Of a stretch of 16,113 nt of DNA, positions 1 through 6,346 are shown one piece after another. Origin of the DNA: Thermococcus sp. (GTDB lineage Archaea; Methanobacteriota_B; Thermococci; Thermococcales; Thermococcaceae); assembly GCA_027035445.1 (NCBI GenBank), contig JALVUT010000091.1, positions 1-16,113 of the forward strand. Direction: 5' to 3'. The notes under the pieces were generated by a model that ran no database searches, was not told where the DNA came from, and saw only the letters and a program-made list of their open reading frames with translations. Position 1 is the first letter of the stretch; each line of letters starts with the position of its first letter. A program made the translations under genes and the position numbers.

Positions 1-221
1 TGTGGGAGAAGGGGTTGAAGACCTCACTGTCACGGGCTGCAGGGGTTTCAAGTTTCGGCGTTCTCGGCCTGCTTGTTGGTGAAATTGGGTACTCCTATGG
101 GGTTCTGAGCGAGCACATGTATGCCCTAGCATCACTGGTGAGCATCCTCGGGATATTCGTCTCGGCCACCATAGGGAGGCTCATAGAGGTGCACAACAAC
201 AGGGCCCGTGAATCCCTCTGA
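1..221 (+). CDS. Small two-helix membrane protein (5' end at window edge)
   Basis: The frame is open from the first base. A TTG at 15 with GGGAG upstream could serve as a start, but the frame continues upstream as W-E-K-G. The codon straddling the window edge reads NTG, so an ATG or GTG start may lie one base outside the window, giving about 73 residues. Otherwise this is the tail of a longer protein. The visible part holds two hydrophobic segments, roughly residues 10-32 and 36-58 counted from the TTG, followed by a short charged tail rich in Arg, Asn and Glu. That is consistent with a small integral membrane protein. I do not recognise the family and assign no function. It is followed by about 170 bases before pdaD, which has its own promoter. 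Confidence 0.6.
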   Translation, partial: WEKGLKTSLSRAAGVSSFGVLGLLVGEIGYSYGVLSEHMYALASLVSILGIFVSATIGRLIEVHNNRARESL

Positions 222-291
222 TAGATGTGAGGGGATGTGTGCGCCTTTCTTATCTATTACGGCTTCACCATTCCCCTAGTGTATGCCATAA

Positions 292-306
292 CGAAACGTT
301 TTTAAG
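292..306 (+). promoter_or_regulatory. pdaD promoter (BRE + TATA)
   Basis: A purine-rich BRE-like CGAAAC is followed by the TATA element TTTTTAAG, centred near 303. Transcription would start near 328. The start codon is about 87 bases past the TATA centre, much further than in most other genes of this window, so the mRNA should have a leader of about 60 bases. Confidence 0.6.
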
Positions 307-334
307 CCGGTACCTAATTAGCGAGTGAGCGGGT

Positions 335-375
335 TCCGGTTTGGGCCGTTAACTGGAGGACTGGAGAGAACCGGA
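335..375 (+). promoter_or_regulatory. Inverted repeat in the predicted pdaD 5' leader
   Basis: TCCGGTT (335-341) and AACCGGA (369-375) are perfect complements and could form a 7-bp stem in the predicted leader RNA. A GGAGGA (355-360) lies in the loop. The working ribosome site GGAGG (377-381) sits immediately 3' of the stem, 8 bases before the ATG. A stem-loop here could affect translation. This rests on the sequence only. Confidence 0.35.
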
Positions 376-389
376 CGGAGGAAGTTGAG

Positions 390-863
390 ATGAGCTGGAC
401 AACTCCCAAGAAGGCGTTTATAGGCGCGGCGGCTGCTGAAGGCGGCACCAAACTTAACGCCTTTGATAACGCCCTGCTGAAGCTGGGCATAGGTAACGTT
501 AATCTGGTCAAGCTAAGCAGTGTCATCCCCGCACACATTGACTGGATGGAAGAGGTTCACGACGTTCCCATAGGCATGCTTCTCCCCACTGTCTATGCAC
601 ACGTGGAGAGCGATGAGCCCGGCATGACTATCAGTGCGGCCCTTGGGGTGGGCATAAGCGAAGGCAACAACGGCGGTCTGATATACGAGTACAGCGGGTA
701 CTGCACCAAGGAGGAGGCCGAGGAGATGGTTAGGAAGATGGTAGAAGAGGGGTTTGCGATCCGCGGCTGGAAGCTCGGGGAGTTCCGCATCGCTTCGGCC
801 GAGGCCACCGTAAAGGACAAACCCGTGGCAACGTTGGCAGTCGTCGTTATGTTCCCCTACTGA
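390..863 (+). CDS. pdaD: Pyruvoyl-dependent arginine decarboxylase (proenzyme)
   Basis: Converts arginine to agmatine and CO2 in the cytoplasm, the first step of archaeal polyamine synthesis. The 157-residue length is typical of the family. The self-cleavage site is visible as the Ser43-Ser44 pair in the segment VKLSSVIPAHI. In this family the chain is cut between the two serines, and the second becomes the pyruvoyl cofactor at the N-terminus of the larger subunit. Other family features are the N-terminal AFIGAAAAEGGTK segment and the glycine-rich segment GVGISEGNNGG. The ATG has a strong GGAGG 8 bases upstream. The next polyamine gene, speE, lies about 770 bases downstream, with a minus-strand gene between. 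The 3' end overlaps that gene by 7 bases, tail to tail. The long predicted leader suggests control after transcription, but that is inference. Confidence 0.96.
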   Translation: MSWTTPKKAFIGAAAAEGGTKLNAFDNALLKLGIGNVNLVKLSSVIPAHIDWMEEVHDVPIGMLLPTVYAHVESDEPGMTISAALGVGISEGNNGGLIYEYSGYCTKEEAEEMVRKMVEEGFAIRGWKLGEFRIASAEATVKDKPVATLAVVVMFPY

Positions 864-1420
864 TGCCTTTCTTTTCCGTTTGGAGACCTTGAACTCCGTG
901 CCTGTTTCAGGGCGGTTCGACTGGCTTCCTTCACGTCAATTACCCTGAACGTGTTGTCTTCAAGCATTTCAAAGAGCATGTTGTACCTTACGCCATCCCT
1001 AACCGCGATGACCTCGGTGTATTCGTTACCTGCAGCCCCCCGGGAACTCGTCCAGATAACCTCAAACCTCCTCTTTCGGAGTGCCTCGTACAGGGGCTCC
1101 TTTATAATTCTCCCCGGTCGGATGTAATTTCCCTCAGATTTTCCATTTAGGAACATCCACAGCTTCATGAAGAGTCTGTGGGGGTTATCATCCTCGGAGG
1201 GGAATAGAAATCTAACAGTCCCACCGTCGGTTATCAAAAGGCTGTGTCTGGTATTCTCAAACACCGTAACCACGACTTCCACCCGGGGTTCCTTGCCCTC
1301 TATGCTGATCTCGCCAGCTAAATGGGGTATCCCATACCGCAGTCCCTCTCTGATCTCTCCTGTAGCATTGTTTATGCTGCGGAAAAGTTCTTTTCTGATG
1401 TTTGAGCTGATCACGGTCAT
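857..1420 (-). CDS. Conserved-looking hypothetical protein
   Basis: About 187 residues from the ATG at 1420. I do not recognise a family. The protein is soluble, with alternating beta-like segments (VEVVVTVFE, HSLLITDGGTVRFLF, YTEVIAVRDGVRYNML) and a basic C-terminal tail rich in Arg, Lys and Ser. The start is uncertain. A TTG at 1438 opens the frame but has no ribosome site. The ATG at 1420 lies directly against GGGGG, which is too close. A GTG at 1414 has GGGGGATGACC upstream at a better distance. TATA-like sequence around 1461-1468 on the minus strand would start RNA near 1439, which argues against the TTG unless the RNA is leaderless. It overlaps pdaD tail to tail by 7 bases and is divergent from speE. 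It might belong to polyamine metabolism by position alone, which is weak evidence. Confidence 0.75.
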   Translation of the reverse strand: MTVISSNIRKELFRSINNATGEIREGLRYGIPHLAGEISIEGKEPRVEVVVTVFENTRHSLLITDGGTVRFLFPSEDDNPHRLFMKLWMFLNGKSEGNYIRPGRIIKEPLYEALRKRRFEVIWTSSRGAAGNEYTEVIAVRDGVRYNMLFEMLEDNTFRVIDVKEASRTALKQARSSRSPNGKERHQ

Positions 1421-1460
1421 CCCCCGGGGCAGCCCCAATAACGTATTTCGTGTTTATCTA

Positions 1461-1468
1461 TTATAATC
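1461..1468 (-). promoter_or_regulatory. Possible TATA box for the minus-strand hypothetical gene
   Basis: The minus strand reads AGATTATAATAG here, an A/T-rich TATA-like element in otherwise GC-rich surroundings. RNA would start near 1439. No better element was seen in the 190-base divergent gap before speE. Confidence 0.4.
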
Positions 1469-1586
1469 TTTACCCCCATCTGGTGGAAATTTCAGTACAG
1501 TAGTGTTCATTGTCGTCTGTGTGAACCGTTAGTACCACAATACATGATTGGGAAAAACCCCTCTGGAAGCCTCTTAAGGGCATCAA

Positions 1587-1594
1587 CTTTAAAA
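1587..1594 (+). promoter_or_regulatory. speE promoter TATA box
   Basis: CTTTAAAA is centred about 39 bases before the speE ATG, giving a leader of about 14 bases that contains the ribosome site AGGTGA (1618-1623). It fits the spacing seen for other genes of this window. Confidence 0.6.
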
Positions 1595-1629
1595 CCTTCA
1601 ATCCCGACTCTGGGTTTAGGTGAAGAAAT

Positions 1630-2478
1630 ATGGGATTCAACAGGGAGGATAACGCCTTCATTGAGTGGTATCCGCGGGGATATGGGGTCGGTTTCAAGGT
1701 CAAGGAGAGGATACTGGAAACCCAGACCAAATATCAGAGGCTGGAGCTCTACGAGACCGAGGGCTTCGGCAAACTGCTCGTCCTCGATGGGACGGTTCAG
1801 CTCCTCGAGGTGGGGGAGGGGAGTTACCATGAGGTTCTCGTTCATCCCGTCATGCTGGCACATCCACATCCCAGAAACGTCCTGATAATTGGTGGTGGCG
1901 ATGGAGGAACCCTCAGGGAGGTTTTAAAACACGAGGACGTTAAAAGGGCTGTCATGGTTGAGATCGACGAGACGGTTATAGAGGTCTCTAAACTCTATAT
2001 GGATGTTGCCAAGGGAGCTTTTGATGATCCCAGGGCGGAGGTAATAGTGGGAGACGGTGTCGAGTACCTCAGGAACACCGGCAATAGATTCGACGTCATA
2101 ATAGTAGACTCAACGGATCCGGTTGGCCCGGCCAAGCTTCTGTTCTCCGAGGAGTTCTTTGAAAGTGCATACAACCGCCTAAACGATAACGGCCTGTACG
2201 TCACGCAGGCCGGCAGCGTCTACCTGTTTACGAACGAACTCCTTGACGCATACATGGCTATGGGGAAGGTCTTTGACCACGTCCACTACTTCAGCTTCCC
2301 GGTGATTGGATATGCCTCTCCGTGGAGTTTCCTTGTGGGTGTAAAAGGCTACGTTGACTTCAGGAAGGTTGATGCAGAAAGGGCCAGAAAGCTCGACCTC
2401 TACTACTACGACCCCGAGAGGCATGAAACCCTCTTTCAGATGCCTCACTACGTGAGGAGGCTGCTTGAGAACGAGTGA
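1630..2478 (+). CDS. speE: Aminopropyltransferase (spermidine synthase family)
   Basis: Transfers an aminopropyl group from decarboxylated S-adenosylmethionine to a polyamine acceptor. In Thermococcus the known enzyme prefers agmatine, giving N1-aminopropylagmatine, which is then hydrolysed to spermidine. That fits the nearby pdaD, which makes agmatine. The 282-residue protein has an N-terminal beta domain (about 1-70) and a Rossmann methyltransferase-like domain. Visible motifs are the nucleotide loop GGGDGG (88-93), E111 at the strand end that usually holds the ribose, the D142 region (VGDGVEYL), and the DSTDP motif (160-164), which carries the catalytic Asp. AGGTGA precedes the ATG at a good distance. 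Its stop codon overlaps the GTG start of the following membrane gene, so the two are probably co-translated. Substrate preference is inferred from family and context. Confidence 0.95.
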   Translation: MGFNREDNAFIEWYPRGYGVGFKVKERILETQTKYQRLELYETEGFGKLLVLDGTVQLLEVGEGSYHEVLVHPVMLAHPHPRNVLIIGGGDGGTLREVLKHEDVKRAVMVEIDETVIEVSKLYMDVAKGAFDDPRAEVIVGDGVEYLRNTGNRFDVIIVDSTDPVGPAKLLFSEEFFESAYNRLNDNGLYVTQAGSVYLFTNELLDAYMAMGKVFDHVHYFSFPVIGYASPWSFLVGVKGYVDFRKVDAERARKLDLYYYDPERHETLFQMPHYVRRLLENE

Positions 2479-3377
2479 ACGTGAGCCAAATGCGCAGGAA
2501 GCAGGTAGTCACACTAATCGTAACTGCGGTACTCTTCCTCTACCTTCTCTACAAGATACGGAGCGAGGCGGCCACTGTCCAGGCAGGGATCATGAAACTC
2601 AACCCCCTTCTGTTTTTTATCGCCGTGCTGATGGGTGTGGTCTCGTACCTTTTTTATACCCTCCTCTGGTATGTTCTCGTCAGGGGAGTTGCCGAGACCT
2701 CCTACGGTGAGGTTCTGAAGGTAAACCTGGCGGGCACCTACTTGGCGTTCTCACTCAACGCCGCGGTCGGGAACATAGTTAAGGCGAAGTTCCTGGGTAC
2801 GGACTACTTCAAGGTTCTTGGGGCAACGGTTCTGGCCACAACGTTGGAACTGACGGTTGGGGGCGTGATGGTGATGGGGTTAAACGCCGATATGAGTGTG
2901 CTCCCCTTCGTGCTTTTCCTTTTAGGGGGCGTTGTTTTTGATGGTGTTTACTACCGCGTGCTGTCGTTTCCCATAAACCGTCTTAAATGGGAGGGCGTTA
3001 AGAGGAGTGCTCAGTCCTTTTACTACGGATGGAGCGCTGTGAAGTCAAGAACCCGGAACCTGGCTCTTGCCTTCTTTGTTGCATTCCTCCTTGTGATCTC
3101 CAACTCGATAACCCTGCTCTTGGTGGGGAGGTCTTTCGGGGCCTACTTTCCCTTTCACAGTGCTGTTACGGCCATCATATACTCGGAAGTTCTCGGTGGG
3201 CTCCTTGGGACGCCGGGTGGGGTGGGTGCAAACGAGGTCGGTCTCATGCTTGGTATAGGTCGCTCCGGACTGGCTGCCTTAACTGCGATAACCTACAAAT
3301 TCATAGGGCAGTACGCATACGCCCTTGTGGGTGCGGTCACGTTCTACCGCCTGGTTGGGAGGGGTAAAGAAGGATAG
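2475..3377 (+). CDS. Integral membrane protein, UPF0104 / LPG-synthase TM family
   Basis: A 300-residue polytopic membrane protein with about seven or eight hydrophobic helices. The first lies at about residues 10-28, and further ones appear near 45-70, 120-160, 195-218 and 270-292. The segment [11 protein letters not shown] (about 246-256) matches the conserved PGG-G-E signature of the UPF0104 family, which includes the membrane part of bacterial lysylphosphatidylglycerol synthase/flippase and proteins annotated as archaeal glycosylation or lipid-handling factors. The exact substrate cannot be told. The first GTG (2475) overlaps the speE stop as GTGA, which suggests translational coupling. 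A second GTG at 2481 and an ATG at 2490 are alternative starts. A link between polyamines and this transporter-like protein is suggested by the overlap only. Confidence 0.8.
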   Translation: MNVSQMRRKQVVTLIVTAVLFLYLLYKIRSEAATVQAGIMKLNPLLFFIAVLMGVVSYLFYTLLWYVLVRGVAETSYGEVLKVNLAGTYLAFSLNAAVGNIVKAKFLGTDYFKVLGATVLATTLELTVGGVMVMGLNADMSVLPFVLFLLGGVVFDGVYYRVLSFPINRLKWEGVKRSAQSFYYGWSAVKSRTRNLALAFFVAFLLVISNSITLLLVGRSFGAYFPFHSAVTAIIYSEVLGGLLGTPGGVGANEVGLMLGIGRSGLAALTAITYKFIGQYAYALVGAVTFYRLVGRGKEG

Positions 3378-3407
3378 CCGCTTCCCATGTGATTGGAGGC
3401 ACAGAAT

Positions 3408-3415
3408 GTTTATGA
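3408..3415 (+). promoter_or_regulatory. Weak TATA-like element before the coiled-coil membrane gene
   Basis: GTTTATGA is centred about 36 bases before the ATG at 3448, the usual distance in this window, but it is a poor TATA match. A second AT-rich run, TTATAGTATAG (3420-3430), would be too close unless the RNA is leaderless. The gene may simply be read through from speE. Confidence 0.3.
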
Positions 3416-3447
3416 GGGGTTATAGTATAGGATGTTTAGTGGGTGGT

Positions 3448-4128
3448 ATGGATAGGGAGGGTGTGCTCGTCGAGATAGACGGCAGAATAAAGCGTCTAAA
3501 CGCCCAGATCGAGATAGCTGAGGAGAGGCTTAGGTACCTTGAGGAGGTGGGGGCTCCCTCAAAATATCGTATCCTGCGGAGCAGAAGGGACTACAGGGTG
3601 TACTACCTGATTCTAATGGGTCTTTGGCTGATAGCCGGAGTTCTGCTGCTGATGCATCTAAAAAAGAGTTTGCCTGCGAGTTTTAACATCCCCCTGCTCC
3701 CGTACCTTCTCATGGCCCTGGTTATTGCCGTTGTGCCGGCCGTGTACCTTCTCATGAGTAAGGGGAAGACCCCAGGGACACCCATGGACGAACTCGGCGA
3801 ACTTGAGAGGGCTGCTCACATCGTCATCTCCGGGTTTTACATCCCTCTCAGAAGGGCGGTTGAGACGGGGGATCCCGAGGGCATGAAGGGGCTCGCTGAG
3901 AAACTTTTGAACGATCCCATTCTCTCCCGCGCAGTGAAGATGATGCATGAAGGAGACCCGAAGATGATGGCCTACGCCCTTTACCTTTACACGGTCTACA
4001 ATGAGAGGCTCAGGGATGAGGTTGAGGATGCTCTTGCCGCCCTGACCAACAGACCCTTAAGGGCACTCCTCCTAACCCTCCTGCCCCCCAACGGAGCTGG
4101 TGGGGAGAGGGCTAAGGCCGGTGAATAG
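3448..4128 (+). CDS. Coiled-coil protein with two membrane helices, unknown function
   Basis: A 226-residue protein from the ATG at 3448, with GGGTGG close upstream (3441-3446). The frame is open to 3325, but the extra residues overlap the previous gene and look unlike a natural N-terminus. Residues about 8-33 form a charged heptad-like helix. Two hydrophobic helices follow at about 52-70 and 83-103, separated by a short loop. The rest is a soluble, helix-rich region beginning MDELGELERAAH. A helical hairpin in the membrane with both ends on one side is the simplest topology. I do not recognise a family. It sits 70 bases after the UPF0104 gene on the same strand and contains the probable promoter of the next gene at its end. 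Confidence 0.75.
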   Translation: MDREGVLVEIDGRIKRLNAQIEIAEERLRYLEEVGAPSKYRILRSRRDYRVYYLILMGLWLIAGVLLLMHLKKSLPASFNIPLLPYLLMALVIAVVPAVYLLMSKGKTPGTPMDELGELERAAHIVISGFYIPLRRAVETGDPEGMKGLAEKLLNDPILSRAVKMMHEGDPKMMAYALYLYTVYNERLRDEVEDALAALTNRPLRALLLTLLPPNGAGGERAKAGE

Positions 4129-4139
4129 GGTTATAACCC
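4128..4139 (+). promoter_or_regulatory. Perfect palindrome containing the probable TATA box of the next gene
   Basis: GGGTTATAACCC is a perfect 12-bp palindrome that begins on the last base of the preceding stop codon. Its centre, TTATAA, lies about 35 bases before the TTG at 4169, as expected for an archaeal TATA box here. A palindromic TATA flanked by GGG/CCC could also be a repressor site. Confidence 0.45.
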
Positions 4140-4168
4140 CCTCCGTCGTTTGTCCCCTGGTGAGAACC

Positions 4169-4981
4169 TTGAGGTTTGAGGTGCTGGGTAAGGATGAGAT
4201 GAATTCCCTCTCACGGGAGCTCAGCAGAGCCGGTATAATGAACAGAACCAGGGAGGAGGTCCGTCCTGATGTGGCACACTACCTCCTTCTCCGGGGGACT
4301 TACACCTGGCTTCTTGAGCGGGCTGGAGGGATTAAGCCGGTTGAGGAGAGCCTGGAGGAGCTTAAGGCGGCCTTTGATGATCTCCTTTCCTACTGGGAAA
4401 TCGGGACAGAGAAACGCGTTGAGGAGCTTTTTGACGAGTCGGAGCACGGGAAGCTGACCCTTGTGATGGCACTGGTAGAGTCGGGGGCTGTAGTGGAGAG
4501 TGAGGGAAAGTTGATTCTTAAGGAGGTTCCCTCCTTGGGTTCACTGGAACTGGAGCTCCGTTTCCCTATAGATGAGGTTGGGGAGTACCTTGATGCCATA
4601 GAGGAACGCTTTAATGCGGGCATGATAACGGAGTTTACCCTTGGGAAGCATTACTATGTGGATGTGATGGAGGTGGATAGGGAGCTCGTGAAGGGTGCCC
4701 TCCGGATAGCGGAGGAGTACGCCACTGAGGAGAGTATGGTAAACGCAACCTTTGAGGGGATAGCCCGCTCGGTTCTGGCTGACGTTATACTTGAGATGGC
4801 CCAAAAGCACAGGAGGAAAAATGAACTCATAGAAGCCCTTATGGAACGGGAGCCGATAGTGGTGGAAGGCGAAAACGAGAGGGTTAATGTGTACTTCGAT
4901 GAAGACGCCGTTGAGGACTTTCTGAAGGAACTTCAGACTATGGGTTACCTTAAGGTCAAGGGAAATCGGGTTTGGCTTTGA
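4169..4981 (+). CDS. Unknown soluble acidic protein, possible C-terminal winged-helix-like region
   Basis: The frame is open from 4100, but I place the start at TTG 4169 (270 residues). The segment GGTGAG (4159-4164) is a good ribosome site for it, and the TATA-like palindrome at 4128-4139 is at the usual distance. Alternatives are GTG 4160 (leaderless) and GTG 4121 (overlapping the previous stop). The product begins LRFEVLGKDEMN and is rich in Glu, Leu and Arg, with predicted long helices. Its last part (about residues 235-270) alternates a charged helix, FLKELQTMGYLKVKGN, with a short terminal strand, which resembles the recognition helix and wing of a winged-helix domain, though I cannot confirm this. 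No membrane helix or catalytic motif was seen. A T-run follows the stop. I do not recognise the family. Confidence 0.75.
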   Translation: MRFEVLGKDEMNSLSRELSRAGIMNRTREEVRPDVAHYLLLRGTYTWLLERAGGIKPVEESLEELKAAFDDLLSYWEIGTEKRVEELFDESEHGKLTLVMALVESGAVVESEGKLILKEVPSLGSLELELRFPIDEVGEYLDAIEERFNAGMITEFTLGKHYYVDVMEVDRELVKGALRIAEEYATEESMVNATFEGIARSVLADVILEMAQKHRRKNELIEALMEREPIVVEGENERVNVYFDEDAVEDFLKELQTMGYLKVKGNRVWL

Positions 4982-4982
4982 C

Positions 4983-4988
4983 TTTTTT
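4983..4988 (+). terminator. Oligo-T terminator
   Basis: Six T residues follow the TGA stop almost at once, in the form archaeal RNA polymerase uses for intrinsic termination. It probably ends the speE-to-4981 transcription unit. Confidence 0.5.
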
Positions 4989-5044
4989 CACCCTTCCGTT
5001 TGTTCAAAAGCCGAGGAGATCACGGTTCATGGCCACCGCTAAGA

Positions 5045-5052
5045 TTTTAAAT
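5045..5052 (+). promoter_or_regulatory. TATA box of the C2H2 mini-gene
   Basis: TTTTAAAT is centred about 36 bases before the GTG at 5084, the standard spacing in this window. RNA would start near 5073, with a leader of about 11 bases carrying GGTGG. Confidence 0.5.
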
Positions 5053-5083
5053 CATCCTCTCATTTTTGGTTTGGGTGGTGGCG

Positions 5084-5224
5084 GTGAAACTGAAGGCCTC
5101 TGTCTCCCTTGACCGTGACGGGACCTCCTACTACCGCTGTCCGCGCTGTGGCAGGATGTTCAAGAGCATGAAGGAGTACACCCGACACATCAACCGGGCA
5201 CACGGACACCTTTCCAGGACCTGA
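5084..5224 (+). CDS. 46-residue C2H2 zinc-finger protein
   Basis: A short reading frame starting at GTG and ending at TGA 5222-5224. It encodes one classical zinc finger: C19-X2-C22-X12-H35-X4-H40, with the core aromatic F26 and Y32 at the usual hydrophobic positions (segment CPRCGRMF then YTRHINRAH). About 18 residues precede the finger and six follow it, so the protein is little more than the finger. A ribosome site GGTGG (5074-5078) and a well-placed TATA box support expression. GTGs at 5078 and 5075 are alternative starts. Single C2H2 mini-proteins occur in archaea, probably as DNA-, RNA- or protein-binding factors. Its target is unknown. It stands alone, between the end of the speE run and a convergent membrane regulator gene. 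Confidence 0.82.
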   Translation: MKLKASVSLDRDGTSYYRCPRCGRMFKSMKEYTRHINRAHGHLSRT

Positions 5225-5287
5225 CCTGTGTCTCACTTATTTCCCCAGCGTTCCGTGAACAAAGGCTAGTGGGGGTATCTTTACCCC

Positions 5288-6292
5288 TCAGTCCCGCATT
5301 ATTATGTCCTTTGTGAGCTTGACCGTGAACGTTTTTCCAACTTTTTCCCTGGTGACCAGTTGTTTCTTCTCAAGCTCCTGTATTATCCTGCTTATAGTCG
5401 GCCTGGAGTAGCCGGTCAGTTCCGGCAGATCCTCCTGTTTGACCTCCCCACCCTTCTGAACTATGGCCCTGACAACTATACGCTCCTTCTCAGTGAGCAC
5501 CTCTATGGGGACCCTGTTCTCAGCCCACTTCTTCCTAGCATAATAGAGGGATCCCGGAACCGCCACGGCCAGCGATAGGATCACCGCTATGATTATCTTT
5601 GTCCAGTCCGTTTCCTTTGCTCCCACCTGCGGCTTTATCGTTATCTCAACGTTCTTCTTGTACCAGTACGTATGATACCCGAGGGAGTTAAGGATCTGCT
5701 CGAGGTTTGCCGGGAGGCCGGCGCCGACCAGTATTACCAAGCTTGGTTTGAGCTTCTGAAGGGCTTCCTCGGTGTACACCGAGAGGTTGGTCTCCGGGTT
5801 GAGGAGGAGGGGGTAATCGTAGTTCATGGCGAAGCGTGCCGCTGCAAGGGCCGAGCCATAGTCGCTTGCACTGGCAATCACCACGGTGTCAGTTCCGTTT
5901 GGGTAGAAGTACTCGGCGAGCCTTGCTGCCGTTTGGGTTCTTACGGCACCCCCAATCCTCTCTGGGATGAACCCAAGGCTCATGAGCTGATCCTGCACTG
6001 TGTCGCTCACGGCCTTTGAGTCACCGATTATGAGGACATGATTCCACCCAAACTGGGCGTAAGACTGTAGCTGAGCCTGCATTGTTGTATCAAGCTCTTT
6101 GGGGTTGACGGGAAGGATTGGGATGCCCAGCATCTTTGAATAGGGGAGGGCGACGATATAATCTATTGGGTTATCGTTCCTGACAATGATGAGGTCGTAT
6201 TTGGAACCGCTAGGTTGGGCCCCTGTGAGGGGTATAGCAAATGACGATGCAATTACGAGGATGAATACCAGTGCAAGGGCCCACCTAATCAT
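5288..6292 (-). CDS. Membrane protein with CWB2-like external domain and cytoplasmic winged helix
   Basis: A 334-residue protein from the ATG at 6292, preceded by AGGTGG. A TTG at 6340 would extend it but lacks a ribosome site and would overlap the upstream gene. Residues 1-25 are a signal peptide or anchor (WALALVFILVIASSFAIPL). Residues about 30-210 resemble cell-wall-binding repeat 2 (CWB2) domains: alternating VLIIG and VVIAS strands, with the family hallmark ERIGGAVRTQTAARLAEYF (111-129). A membrane helix follows at about 231-250, then a basic stop-transfer segment. Residues about 265-334 form a MarR/ArsR-type winged helix, with recognition helix around GYSRPTISRIIQELEKK (294-310). The layout suggests a one-piece sensor, with the sensing part outside and the DNA-binding part inside. 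It follows the UPF0173 hydrolase gene but has its own promoter, overlapped by a palindrome. Ligand and targets are unknown. Confidence 0.88.
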   Translation of the reverse strand: MIRWALALVFILVIASSFAIPLTGAQPSGSKYDLIIVRNDNPIDYIVALPYSKMLGIPILPVNPKELDTTMQAQLQSYAQFGWNHVLIIGDSKAVSDTVQDQLMSLGFIPERIGGAVRTQTAARLAEYFYPNGTDTVVIASASDYGSALAAARFAMNYDYPLLLNPETNLSVYTEEALQKLKPSLVILVGAGLPANLEQILNSLGYHTYWYKKNVEITIKPQVGAKETDWTKIIIAVILSLAVAVPGSLYYARKKWAENRVPIEVLTEKERIVVRAIVQKGGEVKQEDLPELTGYSRPTISRIIQELEKKQLVTREKVGKTFTVKLTKDIIMRD

Positions 6293-6318
6293 TTTACCAC
6301 CTAAAAAAGGTGGGGGAA

Positions 6319-6346
6319 GGAGCTTAAAAAGCTTTTTCAAAGCTCC
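6319..6346. promoter_or_regulatory. Promoter with overlapping palindrome upstream of the CWB2-winged-helix gene
   Basis: On the minus strand TTTTTAAG (6330-6323) lies about 35 bases before the ATG at 6292, the normal TATA spacing here. The element lies inside an inverted repeat with arms GGAGCTT (6319-6325) and AAGCTCC (6340-6346). At its core is the perfect palindrome AAAAAGCTTTTT (6326-6337). The repeat also covers the stop codon of the upstream hydrolase gene. A palindrome over a TATA box is a common form of archaeal operator. Confidence 0.45.

Noticed and set aside
6297..6313. CCACCT/AGGTGG hairpin that could hide the ribosome site of the CWB2-winged-helix gene.
   Set aside because: With the TATA box at 6323-6330 the RNA would begin near 6302, leaving out one arm. 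The hairpin could form only in readthrough RNA from the upstream gene.
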